DNA from: Welwitschia mirabilis
Lineage: Eukaryota > Gnetophyta > Gnetopsida > Welwitschiales
Reading direction: 5' to 3'
NCBI GenBank assembly: GCA_051453625.1
Contig: JBOZIK010000001.1
Span: 63,742,847-63,765,917, forward strand
Length of the DNA stretch: 23,071 nucleotides
In this document: in pieces, positions 1-8,859 of the stretch
How positions within the stretch are numbered: the first letter of the stretch is position 1
How the letters are laid out: the number at the start of each line of letters is the position of its first letter
Made by a program: the position numbers and the translations under genes
The notes under the pieces: generated by a model
Database searches by the model: none
The model's input: the letters and a program-made list of their open reading frames with translations, nothing else
What the model was told of the DNA's origin: nothing

Positions 1-1
1 A

Positions 2-1444
2 ACCTCATATAGACATGATGATGGAGATTCTCCATATTTTAGGGATTCCACCTCATTTACATAAACTTCTTGTAATTACTTTTATCAATTTCAATCATCT
101 TCCATGTATTACTACCAAGAAGAACCATCTTCCATTAACTACTATGAGGAAGAAAAAGATCCATTAAGAGAAATTGTTGGTAAAATGAAGAAGAACCAAG
201 AAAACAATAATAAGAACTTGGAAAAATTAGTTGAAAACTTGCAACAATTACTATTATGTATTCAAATATCTTTTACAATACAACATCCTCATGACTATTC
301 TACTTCATCCTACCTTGAGGAAAATGAAGAAAACATAGAAACCACTAATGATGATGGTTCTTGCTTTCAACTTAAAGATGAAATTGTGAATCAAACTTCA
401 ACATCCTACTCATTATGAGATTAGAAAAAGGAATATAATAATAACACAACACAATATTTTAACAATTGGGATGAAGATGGCCATTTATTAAATCATGATA
501 TTAAGATATTAAATTATATCCCTGCTATTTATTTACTGTTAGATAATCGAGATGAGACATCCAATTATGAGAAAAATGAAAACTTTTCAATCAATGATGA
601 AGATAATGCTCTTATTTCTCTTGATAATCTTTTTAATGCATCTAATCATTTAGAGAATGAAAGTAATCCTCAATAAAAGAAGGAATATATAGTCATAAGC
701 AATGATGAGAAAAGTGTAGAAACAATCCAACCAACTAATAACATGGATACTAGTGAAGAAATTGAAACCAATGAAGGACCCATAGATATTTATGCATATT
801 TCATCAAGGATAAACTTGTTTGTTTTACCCATATTTCTACATTCTCTAGATCTATTCCTTCATGTACAATTACAAATCACATCCTTCCATCCACTCCTCT
901 TTCCACTTATACTTCCACCTTCACTTTATTTTATGTCCTTGATCATGATAACATTTCTCCATCTCTTCAAATTACACCTTCATATAATTCTCAAGGTCAT
1001 GTTTCTTTCCTTAACTCTCATAACATCCATCATTTTGAGGAGTTTATTTCTCCTATCTCTCAATCTCTTTCTTTTAAGCATTTAGGTGATCCTCAAAGTA
1101 ACATTTATTCTTTTTCTACCGAGTCTACTTTACCTTATTCTGTTAATGATTATTCTTTTCAAAATTTTGACTTGGAATATCTTGTAATTTTACATTGGGG
1201 AAAGCCTTATATTCTTAATGATAATCTATGATTTCAATTAAATGCTAAGGAGCTTCTCAAACATTTTCAAAATCCCTTAAAGATTTCTTGAATCCATTCT
1301 TTAAGTAGTACCTTGAAAGAATTATATCATGATACTCATGCTTTATACTATTTTCATAAGAGATTATTTGTAAATGAAATTTATCACTTCTTTATCTCCT
1401 ATTTCAATTTTGGAAATTGTTCTATCAAAGTTTTATCATTTTAA
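2..1444 (+). pseudogene. Decayed ORF of the non-autonomous element (copy I), function unknown
   Basis: One reading frame runs through the whole span with six internal stops (62, 416, 422, 674, 1229, 1289) and an end at 1442-1444, without any frameshift I could see after 104. The longest open pieces are 104-418 and 743-1231. The N-terminal part is acidic and tyrosine-rich, followed by a Lys/Glu/Asn/Leu stretch (about 160-250) that looks like a coiled coil. The middle is Ser/Pro/Tyr-rich. The C-terminal part (about 1160-1440) is best conserved with element II: both have a KPY-[IL]-L motif, an IHSLS motif and CSIKVLS near the end. The stop at 1289 stands where element II has Trp (TGG to TGA). 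I see no CCHC zinc knuckle and no pol motif. The coiled coil could be a Gag remnant, but the C-terminal domain is not one I recognise. Confidence 0.6.
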
Positions 1445-1942
1445 TTTCTTTATCTATAATTGATTTTACTTCGAAATGATTACATACCCCTTATATCTTA
1501 GCAATTTTTTTATATTTGTTTAGGACCTTATTTTTCCAAAAAAATACAATACTCGAGTGCACTTTTCACACAAATATTTAAACTTCTCAATGATTAGGTT
1601 CTTATCTTTTAGAAAAAGTACATTTTAAATGACTCTATTGAAACTTCAAACCTTGAACACTTGGGAAATTCAAACGTTAATGGATAAAAGATTAAAGAAT
1701 CATGGAAACATCTATTAATTAACCTTAAACATAATAGAAGCCCTTGTGTTAGAATTTTTCCCTTGCCATTATCTAAATTCCTCTTTAGCCAATTATTTTG
1801 GTAAAAATCATGCTATCACTTGAACATCTTCAACTTCACTAATGTTTTACTTTATGAAGTTACCATGATTAGTAAATATTTTACTTGGGCATTTTAAATG
1901 ATAAGATTAGCTTCATCCAATCTTTAGACATTCATATGTCTA

Positions 1943-2716
1943 NNNNNNNNNNNNNNNNNNNNNNNNNNNNNNNNNNNNNNNNNNNNNNNNNNNNNNNNNN
2001 NNNNNNNNNNNNNNNNNNNNNNNNNNNNNNNNNNNNNNNNNNNNNNNNNNNNNNNNNNNNNNNNNNNNNNNNNNNNNNNNNNNNNNNNNNNNNNNNNNNN
2101 NNNNNNNNNNNNNNNNNNNNNNNNNNNNNNNNNNNNNNNNNNNNNNNNNNNNNNNNNNNNNNNNNNNNNNNNNNNNNNNNNNNNNNNNNNNNNNNNNNNN
2201 NNNNNNNNNNNNNNNNNNNNNNNNNNNNNNNNNNNNNNNNNNNNNNNNNNNNNNNNNNNNNNNNNNNNNNNNNNNNNNNNNNNNNNNNNNNNNNNNNNNN
2301 NNNNNNNNNNNNNNNNNNNNNNNNNNNNNNNNNNNNNNNNNNNNNNNNNNNNNNNNNNNNNNNNNNNNNNNNNNNNNNNNNNNNNNNNNNNNNNNNNNNN
2401 NNNNNNNNNNNNNNNNNNNNNNNNNNNNNNNNNNNNNNNNNNNNNNNNNNNNNNNNNNNNNNNNNNNNNNNNNNNNNNNNNNNNNNNNNNNNNNNNNNNN
2501 NNNNNNNNNNNNNNNNNNNNNNNNNNNNNNNNNNNNNNNNNNNNNNNNNNNNNNNNNNNNNNNNNNNNNNNNNNNNNNNNNNNNNNNNNNNNNNNNNNNN
2601 NNNNNNNNNNNNNNNNNNNNNNNNNNNNNNNNNNNNNNNNNNNNNNNNNNNNNNNNNNNNNNNNNNNNNNNNNNNNNNNNNNNNNNNNNNNNNNNNNNNN
2701 NNNNNNNNNNNNNNNN
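1943..2716. other. Assembly gap, 774 N
   Basis: A run of N. The non-round length suggests an estimated gap size. The flanks are both internal element I sequence and do not visibly repeat each other. Confidence 0.99.
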
Positions 2717-2759
2717 AAAAGAGAAAGAAAAAGGAAGGAAATAAAATAAAAGAAATAAA

Positions 2760-2796
2760 GGCCATGTTCTTTCATGTTATATCTTAAAACATGGCC
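2760..2796 (+). repeat. Perfect 9-bp inverted repeat (hairpin)
   Basis: GGCCATGTT (2760-2768) is the exact reverse complement of AACATGGCC (2788-2796), with a 19-nt AT-rich loop. It sits just before the conserved GC-richer block. The corresponding place in element III does not keep the pairing, so it may be a chance feature of this copy. Confidence 0.5.
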
Positions 2797-3010
2797 CTCA
2801 TAATGTCCTACAGCAAGCGCACTGGGGCAAATATTCCTGAAAGAGCCTTTAATAGTGCGATATGGTAGCTGCGGAATCTTCACTGGGGGGTCAGTTAATC
2901 ATGATGTGTAGGTCCTTACTCCTCTGACAATGGTTGCACTCTCCTCATCATGGTAATGATAAAATTGCAGTTAGAGGCTATGAGATCAGTGATGTCATGG
3001 TATCATCAGA
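2796..3010 (+). repeat. Conserved GC-richer block in element I, matched in inverse orientation at 21890-22120
   Basis: This stretch is visibly richer in G+C than its surroundings and keeps CpG sites (AGCGCAC, GTGCGAT, GCTGCGG). Read on the minus strand, 22120 to 21890 aligns along its whole length, sharing for example ATGTCCTAC and CACTGGGG. At the positions of the CpGs, the element III copy has TA or TG. It lies in the non-coding part of both elements. A minus-strand reading frame (2883 down to about 2780) aligns with a plus-strand frame at about 22020-22120, but the element III version has a stop, and I do not recognise the protein. Confidence 0.65.
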
Positions 3011-3192
3011 GGCATTGCTTATTTTCTAAACTCATTTATTTTATTTTATTTGTAGTACTTTCACATGATCACTTTACTTTCTAGATTTTAGTATTGTTTT
3101 GAGATAATAGCTTATAAGTTCTTATTTTAGAAGATTTTTATCTTATCATTCATTATTTGATAACATTAAAAATAATTTACATTGTCATAATT

Positions 3193-3432
3193 NNNNNNNN
3201 NNNNNNNNNNNNNNNNNNNNNNNNNNNNNNNNNNNNNNNNNNNNNNNNNNNNNNNNNNNNNNNNNNNNNNNNNNNNNNNNNNNNNNNNNNNNNNNNNNNN
3301 NNNNNNNNNNNNNNNNNNNNNNNNNNNNNNNNNNNNNNNNNNNNNNNNNNNNNNNNNNNNNNNNNNNNNNNNNNNNNNNNNNNNNNNNNNNNNNNNNNNN
3401 NNNNNNNNNNNNNNNNNNNNNNNNNNNNNNNN
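3193..3432. other. Assembly gap, 240 N
   Basis: A run of N inside the internal region of element I. No flank duplication is visible. Confidence 0.99.
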
Positions 3433-3743
3433 GCTCTCTAGTTGTCTTTTATTTTCACTTATAGGTTTTATTTATCAAGGTTGTCTTTCTTTACAGCAAT
3501 TTTAATTTATGCATTTCTTTCACTTTGATTGATGTAATCTTTTTATGTTATGCTAATTTTTTCTGTGTGGTTTTGTGATTTTGCATACATCCACTTACAA
3601 ATTTTAAACACTCATGGATTCTAAGACACATTGGAAGAATACTTCTAAAGCATTGCTTTCTTCTACTTTATACATTCTTATGTCTCATAAGCTTCTTTCA
3701 TCATGGTCATGCTTTTCTAGACATTTTTTCACTTTTTACCATC

Positions 3744-4305
3744 TTTCCATTTTTCTGTTGCTTTTCCACTACTTACTTACTATCAAATTTTTTTGAAATT
3801 TTTCTCATCTATCCAAATAATGTATTTTAAACACTGTCATCTCANNNNNNNNNNNNNNNNNNNNNNNNNNNNNNNNNNNNNNNNNNNNNNNNNNNNNNNN
3901 NNNNNNNNNNNNNNNNNNNNNNNNNNNNNNNNNNNNNNNNNNNNNNNNNNNNNNNNNNNNNNNNNNNNNNNNNNNNNNNNNNNNNNNNNNNNNNNNNNNN
4001 NNNNNNNNNNNNNNNNNNNNNNNNNNNNNNNNNNNNNNNNNNNNNNNNNNNNNNNNNNNNNNNNNNNNNNNNNNNNNNNNNNNNNNNNNNNNNNNNNNNN
4101 NNNNNNNNNNNNNNNNNNNNNNNNNNNNNNNNNNNNNNNNNNNNNNNNNNNNNNNNNNNNNNNNNNNNNNNNNNNNNNNNNNNNNNNNNNNNNNNNNNNN
4201 NNNNTTTTCATTTTTCTGTTGCTTTTCCACTACTTACTTACTATCAGATTTTTTCGAAATTTTTCTCATCTATCCAAATAACGTATTTTAAACACTGTCA
4301 TCTCA
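3744..4305 (+). repeat. Direct repeat of 101 bp on both sides of a gap
   Basis: Bases 3744-3844 and 4205-4305 align end to end with only a few differences (for example ATCAAAT versus ATCAGAT and AATAATG versus AATAACG). The left copy ends exactly at the gap and the right copy begins exactly after it. In element III the matching interval (21890 to about 21258) is about 630 bp, which fits element I only if the duplicate and the gaps are removed. It is probably a false duplication left by the assembler. Confidence 0.8.
3845..4204. other. Assembly gap, 360 N, flanked by duplicated sequence
   Basis: A run of N between two near-identical 101-bp flanks. The real sequence may have no gap here at all. 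Confidence 0.99.
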
Positions 4306-4380
4306 TGTCTATTATTTGCATAACAAAGAGAATGATAGTCATCCTTTTTAATTTGTGCAATTCAAGATGTCTTACTTTTC

Positions 4381-4400
4381 CTATGGGGGAGAAGGTAGGA
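4381..4400 (+). promoter_or_regulatory. Conserved purine-rich box upstream of the LTR (possible secondary polypurine tract)
   Basis: The box CTATGGGGGAGAAGGTAGGA follows a T-rich stretch. Element III has the same feature in its own sense (minus strand, 21242-21223), with GGGGGAAGGTAGGA. It lies about 600 bp before the LTR in element I and about 220 bp before it in element III. Purine tracts resistant to RNase H prime plus-strand synthesis in LTR elements, and some carry a second internal one; that role here is inference. Confidence 0.4.
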
Positions 4401-4451
4401 TAGCTCTTTGAGCTTTCTTCTAAGATATTACGCAAAAATTTATCATTTTTA

Positions 4452-4548
4452 NNNNNNNNNNNNNNNNNNNNNNNNNNNNNNNNNNNNNNNNNNNNNNNNN
4501 NNNNNNNNNNNNNNNNNNNNNNNNNNNNNNNNNNNNNNNNNNNNNNNN
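4452..4548. other. Assembly gap, 97 N
   Basis: A run of N in the internal region of element I. No flank duplication is visible. Confidence 0.99.
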
Positions 4549-4989
4549 CCGATCTGAGCATAGTAGCACTCATTGATTTTCTAGTATCTATGTTTTAGAT
4601 CATTTAAAGAAAACAGAATGCCATGATTACTCATGTATTATGCCTTTGTAGAAAACATTAATGAACTTTTCATGAATTATTCTTTAATATTATTTCTACT
4701 TAAAACCTTCTACATCAGTTTTAGCATTACTTTCTCAATTTATGCATATATATTATAATTTTTCTAAACTATATATGATTTGTTTATGTGTATGACATTT
4801 ATTTAGTCTATTGTGATGTGTTTTAGTAAGGGGATTATGACTACAATAGTAATTGTATCAATGAATTTTTGTCATCTAATCCTGCATGATAAATATAACT
4901 CAAATTCCATTCCTTTAGTTGATGATTGTCTTAGGCAAATTGGCTCATAATATAATTAATCACATACTTTGTTAGGGACTTACAAGGCT

Positions 4990-5001
4990 AAGTAGGGGCT
5001 A
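4990..5001 (+). promoter_or_regulatory. Polypurine tract before the 3' LTR of element I
   Basis: AAGTAGGGGCTA directly precedes the LTR start TGTTGTG. The same arrangement occurs before the LTRs of element II (AGTGGGGAGCTA, then TGTTG) and element III (AAGTAAGAAGCTA, then TGTTGTG). This three-way match fixes the LTR boundary. Its role as plus-strand primer follows from its position. Confidence 0.7.
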
Positions 5002-5180
5002 TGTTGTGATGCCAATTTATAGGAATCTGATGATGTATTTAAAGTACTTTTATAAGACATTTATATAGTTTTATATGTAATTCTGCTAATTATGGAGAGA
5101 AAATAAATAATCAGAAAAACATGTAATTCTTAGCATAAACAAAGGTATTTTAGGCATGTTTAGATACTCAGCATATTGAA

Positions 5181-5354
5181 NNNNNNNNNNNNNNNNNNNN
5201 NNNNNNNNNNNNNNNNNNNNNNNNNNNNNNNNNNNNNNNNNNNNNNNNNNNNNNNNNNNNNNNNNNNNNNNNNNNNNNNNNNNNNNNNNNNNNNNNNNNN
5301 NNNNNNNNNNNNNNNNNNNNNNNNNNNNNNNNNNNNNNNNNNNNNNNNNNNNNN
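5181..5354. other. Assembly gap, 174 N, inside the LTR of element I
   Basis: A run of N in U3. Open frames drawn across it are not genes. Confidence 0.99.
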
Positions 5355-5451
5355 ATTTCCTATGTTGTTTCCACAACATTTTGGATGATGATCCTTACAT
5401 GGATAAAAAGTTATGGGACTGACAGTGAGGCATGGAAACATGTAACACATG

Positions 5452-5494
5452 GTGATGTCCCTTATGTTATCCCAATGAGAGACAGGACGACAGC
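5452..5494 (+). repeat. Palindromic module in U3 of element I
   Basis: GTGATGTCCCTTATGTTATC followed by CCAATGA and ACAGGACGACAG aligns with the element III module at 20818-20779 and with that at 22709-22667. It is the only copy seen in this LTR, but part of its U3 is hidden by a gap. Confidence 0.45.
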
Positions 5495-5612
5495 TATTTT
5501 TGCATATTTTGAAATAAATATTATTGTAAATGGGGTCAAGCAACTCATGTGAGCTACTAGGGTTTTATTCACCAATGTCTAGGGTTACGGTTCTAAAACT
5601 TTCATTGTAAAT

Positions 5613-5621
5613 CTATAAATA
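5613..5621 (+). promoter_or_regulatory. LTR TATA box of element I
   Basis: CTATAAATA followed by a C/T-rich stretch is the usual form of a plant LTR core promoter. Transcription would start about 25-35 bases downstream. It lies about 180 bases before the polyadenylation signal, the expected spacing for U3/R. Confidence 0.6.
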
Positions 5622-5797
5622 CCCTTCCCTTCTTTACTTCCAAACCATTATTTGTACTTGATATGCTCATGATAGAAGCTTGAAAGTTAAGAGGTCCATC
5701 CAGTGGCTGCAGAAAGGGGTTTCCTAAGTATTAGAATGAGTTTCTTCCATTAAGATGCTGTTATTTTATTATAAGTGGATGTAAAATTCTTTGAATC

Positions 5798-5803
5798 AAT
5801 AAA
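5798..5803 (+). terminator. Polyadenylation signal in the LTR of element I
   Basis: AATAAA within a T/A-rich context downstream of the TATA box. The element II LTRs have AATAAA at the matching place (11933-11938 and 16904-16909). Confidence 0.5.
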
Positions 5804-6382
5804 AATACTCTTTTCATTCCAATTTTGTGAATGTCCCTTATTATTTAAGTTGGTCATAGTTAAGTAGTAGTTCTATGACTTATTTAGATCATGATGGCAA
5901 CCTTTGTTAAGATTGATCTTAGTTAATTTAGGTTTGCATTTCAATTTCATATTGCATATTTCATATTCTACTTGGTATATCTCATAGTTTATATTGGTTA
6001 ATAACTAGTTGAATGCTCTTTTTAATTGATATGAATTATAGAAAAGATAGTCTTTATGATAGAAAGGCTAGAAGCTAGTCCTTGTAACACAAGGATTAGG
6101 AACTAAGAGAATCCATTCCATTTTCATTTCCATTCAATTGCATTTCATCTCCATTCACTTGCATTACATTTACTTTATTATTTAATTTTACTCGATAAAA
6201 GATAACAGACTAAAAACTATCTTTGAAAATCAATTCTCTAACTCTAAGCCTAGTGCCTTCCTTGGGATTAGGATATTCGAGTGAACTTCTATCTATACTA
6301 GCATGTGTTTTTTTTTTGTAAGTTATATAATTTACAAGTTTACCTAAAGGAATCTAAGATTGTATAAATTCACACCACAATA

Positions 6383-6991
6383 ATAAGTGATACATTTTAA
6401 TATTTATCATCCATTTATATAAAATTTATTAATAACTAAACTTATCACATTGAAGATCATGGGAATACTTCTTTATAAGTTAGTATATATCAAGTTATTA
6501 CCTTTTTTTCATTTTTTTAAATTCAAAGAATAGAAAATCTTCTTTTAAAAACTAGAACTATAGTATTTATAATACTTACTTGTACTAGTTTAAAAGTAAG
6601 TATAACATGATTTATTATTGAATAATCAATTATAAATTAATTTAGAAGTCCATGATAAGGGATTTGTTAATTAACATGAATATAAATAAATAGGATGATA
6701 ACATAAATACCTCAATTTTTATATTCTATTAATGTTAAATCAATATAAGGATTATTATAAAATTGTTTAAAGTTTGAATGATAAAAATCAATAATTAATT
6801 CACCAAAATAATAATGCAATTACATAATGTGATTTTTTTAAATTATTTTCTTATTACTTAAATTCATTTTTATAAATGCATTGAAACCACCTCTGATTTT
6901 ACATGATAAAATGCATCCTGAAAGTCTAATATAATACAATGCTTTACGTTTTCTAGATAGGACATAAGACCATTTAACATTTTTCCTTACT
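6383..6991. other. AT-rich sequence without genes between element I and element P
   Basis: No open frame, LTR match or RNA gene is visible. By position it could be the 3' untranslated part of element P, into which element I inserted, but no sequence match shows this. It starts with ATAAG directly after the LTR of element I. Confidence 0.5.
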
Positions 6992-7091
6992 NNNNNNNNN
7001 NNNNNNNNNNNNNNNNNNNNNNNNNNNNNNNNNNNNNNNNNNNNNNNNNNNNNNNNNNNNNNNNNNNNNNNNNNNNNNNNNNNNNNNNNNN
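6992..7091. other. Assembly gap, 100 N
   Basis: A run of exactly 100 N, a common placeholder for a gap of unknown size. Confidence 0.99.
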
Positions 7092-7123
7092 TTGCTTATG
7101 AATATTATAGACTATCTTTATTG

Positions 7124-7265
7124 AATGTGTTCTTTTTTTTTCTCTTCTTTCTTCTTCTTATTCTTCTCCTCTCTCCAACAATAAACTCCACCCCTTAAAC
7201 CCCCCACCCACCTCGCCAAAGGAAAAAAACCTCACCTCTCCCTGTCCCTCTCCCTCTTCCTTTCT
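7124..7265. repeat. Pyrimidine-rich tract with C-runs (G-rich on the minus strand)
   Basis: Nearly all plus-strand bases are C or T apart from two short interruptions. The C-rich core at 7189-7216 gives runs of four, six and three C with CC nearby, so the minus strand carries clustered G-runs that could form a quadruplex. It contrasts sharply with the AT-rich surroundings. Since element P runs on the minus strand and its integrase ends at about 7540, this tract lies where P's polypurine tract and 3' LTR would be expected. No LTR follows it in recognisable form, so that reading is uncertain. Confidence 0.5.
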
Positions 7266-7539
7266 TATTTTAAAGATAGGATGTAAAGTGTATGTACCTA
7301 ATGCAAAATTAGTTTGTTTTTTCTCCTAATTAATATAAAACAAAATTTATATTAATAGCAGACAAAGCACTACCTCTTATTAATATCAGTAATATATACA
7401 ATATATACATTAAAATTCTTGCATCAAATTAAATTATAAAATAAGATGGACATTTTAAATTTTAATGCTTATCATTGCCTCCAAAAGATATGGATTATAT
7501 CAAATTGATATTTTATAGAAATGGAATTTTAGAATAATT
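7266..7539. other. AT-rich sequence without genes downstream of the integrase remnant
   Basis: No coding signal is visible. On the minus strand it directly follows the integrase C-terminal domain and is probably the 3' non-coding tail of element P. Confidence 0.4.
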
Positions 7540-8560
7540 TTGCTTTACTCATTTCTCATTTACCATAATTTGATTATTTTCATTTGAACTAGTTATGGTT
7601 ACAGTTCCTTTATCACGATGTTTTAGAAATCTATAAGATCTCATTGAATAAGATAATTATTTACTATGAATGTTTCTTAAATAATAATGAAACCATCATA
7701 CATGATAATCCTTTTGAAAAGATTTATAGGTAATGTTTCTATTATGATCTCTTTTCATTTGATCTTTAATCACTAATTAATAAAATCTTGAGCCCTATTC
7801 TCATCTAGTTCATGTAATTCATTAATTCTATGGTTGAGATTTCTTGCATTGTTTTTAAGATTTGTGATAATAAATGCTTGGAATGATTTATGAACTAAAT
7901 CAATAGGTAAAACACATTGTTTACCAAATACCAATTCATATGGTTTAAATGCAAGTATCTTTCTAAAACTTACTGTATACGCCCAAAGAACTTCATCAAA
8001 TCTAAAACTCCAATTAGTTCTATTAGCATTGATTACATTAGATAGCATTTTTTTATTTCTCCATTGGTTCTTTTACCTAATTCTTTTATTTGTAGGTGAT
8101 ATGCATTAGTATTTTGATATTTTATTCCATCCATAACAAATGATTTTCTTACCATATCATTTAAAAAATATGTATCTTGATATAAGATTAATATTCTAAA
8201 AAATCCAAACTATGAAAGAATATTTGACTTGAGAAATTTATAACTTATTTTTAAGTCATTGAATGATGTTGCATTTGCTTCTATCTAATTCATTATGTAA
8301 TCTATAGCCATAATAATATAGGATTTTTAAAAGAATAAATAATTAATCAAGATAATAAAATTAAGTTTTTAATAGTTGAAATGTTCACAATCAACTATTA
8401 GTTAAAGTAAAATTTGATCCTTTTAGTTGATCTTTCTTTCTTAGTGACATTGATCACATCCCTTAATGAACTCATTAGAATCTTTAAAGACAGTGGGCTA
8501 AAATAAACTAGCATGAAGAAATTTAATTGTTGTTCTCTTAACATCAAAATATCCACTTCC
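7540..8560 (-). pseudogene. Integrase remnant of element P
   Basis: Three integrase parts appear in order on the minus strand. The N-terminal zinc-binding region (about 8560-8400) keeps one His and the CDQC pair (8445-8462); the second His is replaced (GYF for GHF). The catalytic core follows (about 8320-7773). Its first Asp is kept in AIDY (8300-8302), with an in-frame TAG soon after. By hand alignment the second Asp is replaced by Tyr and the Glu by Lys. The longest open piece, 8048-7773, contains NRTNWSFRFDEVLWAY, YELVFGKQCVLPIDL and RINELHELDENR, which match the conserved end of Athila/Tat integrases. The C-terminal domain is at about 7720-7550 (KGTVTI and VNE motifs). Family assignment is firm; activity is excluded by the lost catalytic residues and stops. 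Confidence 0.85.
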
Positions 8561-8724
8561 TATGACTTTATGATAAATACCTAACAACTTACATTATTCT
8601 CATTCTAGCATGCATCTTCAAATAACGTAGTCAATACATTTTTTAAGTAAGTAAGGTGAAATACCAATGTGTCTATTAATATAATGTAAAGATACTTTTT
8701 CTTCATTTTGGTTTAATGTGATGG

Positions 8725-8840
8725 AGTTTTATGACATATAATATAGTTAACTATATAAGCATATCAAGGATCTTAATTATATTTTGAAATTTCAATACTA
8801 AAAGCATTTTCATTTGGGAATTATTCATATGAAACATCAT
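8725..8840 (-). pseudogene. RNase H to integrase connector of element P
   Basis: The minus-strand reading contains FPNE, AFSIE, then YAYIVNYI with internal stops. This corresponds to the conserved connector before the integrase zinc finger in Athila/Tat polyproteins, which ends in a YADIVNYL-like motif. It links the RNase H and integrase remnants and shows they belong to one element. Confidence 0.7.
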
Positions 8841-8859
8841 CAGTTAAAATTTTAGAATT

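Larger units (their letters stand above)
1445..5001 (+). other. Non-coding internal region of element I, with four assembly gaps
   Basis: No supportable gene lies here; the open frames that cross the runs of N are artefacts. Its identity comes from colinear matches to element III read on the minus strand: ATTGATTTTACTT at about 1463 matches 22960; the ACTTGGGCA box at about 1883 matches 22316; the 2796-3130 block matches 22110-21780; and a purine box at 4381-4400 matches 21242-21223. Gap-corrected spacing agrees between the copies as far as the purine box. From there to the LTR element I is longer than III (about 600 against 220 bp), so an insertion or deletion is likely. Confidence 0.6.
1..6382 (+). 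mobile_element. Element I: 3' part of a non-autonomous Ty3/gypsy-type LTR retrotransposon
   Basis: The element enters from the left edge, so its 5' LTR and PBS are outside the window. Visible in order are an ORF remnant (2-1444), a long non-coding internal stretch, a polypurine tract ending in GGGGCTA (4990-5001) and a 3' LTR (5002-6382). The assignment rests on colinear homology with two other copies here: element II (12379-17346, same strand) and element III (23071 down to 19960, opposite strand). Anchors are the ATTGATTTTACTT box just after the ORF (about 1463, 14141 and 22960) and the LTR start TATGTTG preceded by a purine run. No protease, RT or integrase is present between ORF and LTR, so it depended on enzymes from elsewhere. 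Four gaps of N interrupt the internal part and one interrupts the LTR. The base after the LTR begins ATAAG, a possible target duplication that cannot be tested without the left end. Confidence 0.75.
5002..6382 (+). repeat. 3' LTR of element I
   Basis: The LTR starts with TGTTGTGATG after the polypurine tract. It ends at ATTCACACCACAATA, the counterpart of the element II end ATTCACACCCCAACA, with the terminal CA decayed to TA. It is 1381 bp including 174 N. U3 contains one copy of the palindromic module (5452-5494). A TATA box lies at 5613-5621 and an AATAAA signal at 5798-5803, which puts R roughly at 5645-5820. U5 holds a cluster of CATTTG/TTGCATT repeats (about 6115-6170) and the block CTATACTAGCATGTG, matched in the LTRs of elements II and III. 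No open reading frame is present. Overall colinearity with the minus-strand LTRs at 21001-18868 is clear through R and U5. Confidence 0.75.

Noticed and set aside
650-1085. Open frames 650-832 (minus) and 792-1085 (plus)
   Set aside because: They overlap the main element I frame in other frames and show hydrophobic, T-rich composition typical of shadow frames.
1885-2883. Long open frames on both strands across the first gap
   Set aside because: They are open only because N carries no stop codons; the real sequence contributes a few dozen codons at each end.
2885-3000. Possible C/D-box snoRNA (ATGATGT and CTGA-like boxes)
   Set aside because: The boxes are imperfect, no terminal stem is visible, and the stretch is explained as part of a retroelement block shared with element III.
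4838-4839. An earlier LTR start for element I at TGACTACAAT after AGTAAGGGGA
   Set aside because: The three-way alignment with elements II and III puts the boundary at 5002, after AAGTAGGGGCTA.
3793-5543. Further open frames across the gaps at 3845-4204, 4452-4548 and 5181-5354
   Set aside because: Same artefact; the flanks are non-coding internal region and LTR.
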